NCBI RefSeq assembly: GCF_003353425.1
Contig: NZ_QRAO01000001.1
Coordinates: forward strand, 434,001 to 498,000
From: Marinirhabdus gelatinilytica
GTDB taxonomy: Bacteria; Bacteroidota; Bacteroidia; Flavobacteriales; Flavobacteriaceae
DNA: 64,000 nucleotides
Direction of reading: 5' to 3'
In this document: positions 63,246 through 64,000 of the stretch, piece after piece
How the letters are laid out: the number at the start of each line of letters is the position of its first letter
Position numbering within the stretch: position 1 is the first letter of the stretch
The notes under the pieces: model-generated
Database searches by the model: none
Told to the model about the DNA's origin: nothing
Seen by the model: the letters and a program-made list of their open reading frames with translations, nothing else
Made by a program: the position numbers and the translations under genes

Positions 63246-64000
63246 ACGGAGGAGTTAGTTTTAAAGTTACCAGCGTTCCGGTTATGGCTTTGTTGCCTGC
63301 TTTATCTTTTATGGAATACTCAATTTTCCAGTCTTTATTTTGTGAAAGCAACTCAAGACGTTCTTTAAGTACAAGGGTACTGTTGGAGCGATAGTTACGG
63401 TCGCTATTTTTATAAATCTCCTTTGCTCTTTCAATACCCACACCATCGTCTTCGATTTCGATTTTCAGGGTATGACCATCGACTTTATGAAACCTAAGTT
63501 GGATAGTTCCTTTTCCTTCTTTATGAAAAACACCGTGGTTAATGGCGTTTTCTACGATGGGCTGAAGGATCATCGATGGGATTACAACGTTTTCAGTATC
63601 GATGGTTTTATCAACTTCAAGGGTATAGTCCAGTTTGTCTTCAAAACGCATTTTTTCTATTTCCAAATAATTGGTGAGCAGATCTATCTCTTCGGAAAGA
63701 GGTAGCGTTTGTTTTCGTGAAAACTCAAAGAACTGCCGGATGAGCTTGGAGAATTTAGAAAGGTATTTTTCCGAAAGGGTCACCTCATTCCGCTGTACAA
63801 AATACTGGATTGCATTCAAGGAGTTGTGTACAAAATGCGGGTTCATCTGGGAGCGTAGCGCCTGTAATTCCAACCCTGCCAATTTCTTTTCGCGTTCGGT
63901 TTTTTGGGACGCTCTTTTTTTTGCGATTCTGTAAAGCATCCAGCCAAGTAGCCCTAAGACCAATAGCCCAATGAGCATGGCGGCTATCTTAAAATAGGTG
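63235..64000 (-). CDS. sensor histidine kinase, LytS/YehU type, truncated by window end
   Basis: The frame is open to the last base of the window, so the N-terminus lies outside; 255 codons including the stop are visible. One membrane helix is present (LIGLLVLGLLGWMLYRIAKKR), followed by the His_kinase domain with the phosphoacceptor histidine in LRSQMNPHFVHNSLNAIQYF and an ATP-binding domain with IPSMILQPIVENAINHGVF and IEDDGVGIERAKE. In Bacteroidota such kinases often carry periplasmic TPR or propeller sensors upstream. It pairs with the overlapping LytTR regulator. Confidence 0.92.
   Translation of the reverse strand, partial: TYFKIAAMLIGLLVLGLLGWMLYRIAKKRASQKTEREKKLAGLELQALRSQMNPHFVHNSLNAIQYFVQRNEVTLSEKYLSKFSKLIRQFFEFSRKQTLPLSEEIDLLTNYLEIEKMRFEDKLDYTLEVDKTIDTENVVIPSMILQPIVENAINHGVFHKEGKGTIQLRFHKVDGHTLKIEIEDDGVGIERAKEIYKNSDRNYRSNSTLVLKERLELLSQNKDWKIEYSIKDKAGNKAITGTLVTLKLTPPYDT

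Overview
The window looks like chromosome of a marine-type member of the Flavobacteriaceae (Bacteroidota). The evidence is: T9SS machinery (SprE/PorW-like lipoprotein) and four cargo proteins with type A C-terminal sorting domains; a gliding lipoprotein (GldH); an ATP synthase cluster lacking the beta and epsilon genes; promoters that resemble the Bacteroidota -33/-7 type (TTG, about 20 bases, TAnnTTTG) rather than -35/-10; and frequent TTG start codons. No rRNA or tRNA gene was recognised.

Layout. 1-11 kb is a surface polysaccharide locus: three O-antigen-polymerase/ligase-like membrane proteins, a lipoprotein with an IPT/TIG-like domain, a WecG/TagA/CpsF transferase, UDP-glucose dehydrogenase followed by UDP-glucuronate decarboxylase (a route to UDP-xylose), a polyprenyl-phosphate sugar transferase, and on the other strand a GT4 glycosyltransferase with a CapK-like adenylate-forming enzyme. 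11-13.7 kb holds purD and two small conserved membrane proteins. 13.7-16.5 kb is the accessory patch: a compact restriction-modification pair, then a DUF559 nuclease gene bracketed by inverted copies of a structured repeat whose third copy lies beyond a DUF4254 gene. A GT9 glycosyltransferase and a flavin/2Fe-2S reductase follow.

19-28 kb runs sprE, bactofilin, atpZ, a small membrane protein, then atpB-E-F-H-A-G, closed by a strong terminator. 28-35 kb has a lipoprotein, a flippase, dut, a sugar nucleotidyltransferase, a TPR protein, a DUF4292 lipoprotein and a degenerate EnvC-like activator. 35-47 kb is mainly on the minus strand: an S8 peptidase with a sorting domain, a thioesterase, an HU/SPOR protein, trpS, an ECF sigma factor with an anti-sigma/beta-barrel fusion, recA and two tandem sorting-domain proteins; dprA and plsC face the other way. 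48-55 kb carries trhO, ricT, gldH, a class A PBP and both subunits of a 3-oxoacid CoA-transferase. 55-64 kb has an AT-rich intergenic stretch with a possible micro-peptide and hairpin array, a fused OppD-OppF type ATPase, a large modular S8 peptidase, a 3'-5' exonuclease and a LytTR/LytS two-component pair cut by the window end.

Best candidate for something undescribed: the DUF559 nuclease unit at about 15.3-15.85 kb. Both ends carry a CCCCTC/GAGGGG palindrome, then a second hairpin whose shape is kept but whose sequence differs, then a GGRGTGTGTA box, in inverted orientation. This resembles a nuclease-linked palindromic-repeat element, comparable in logic to RAYT/REPIN pairs. No database search was possible; family names come from motif recognition.
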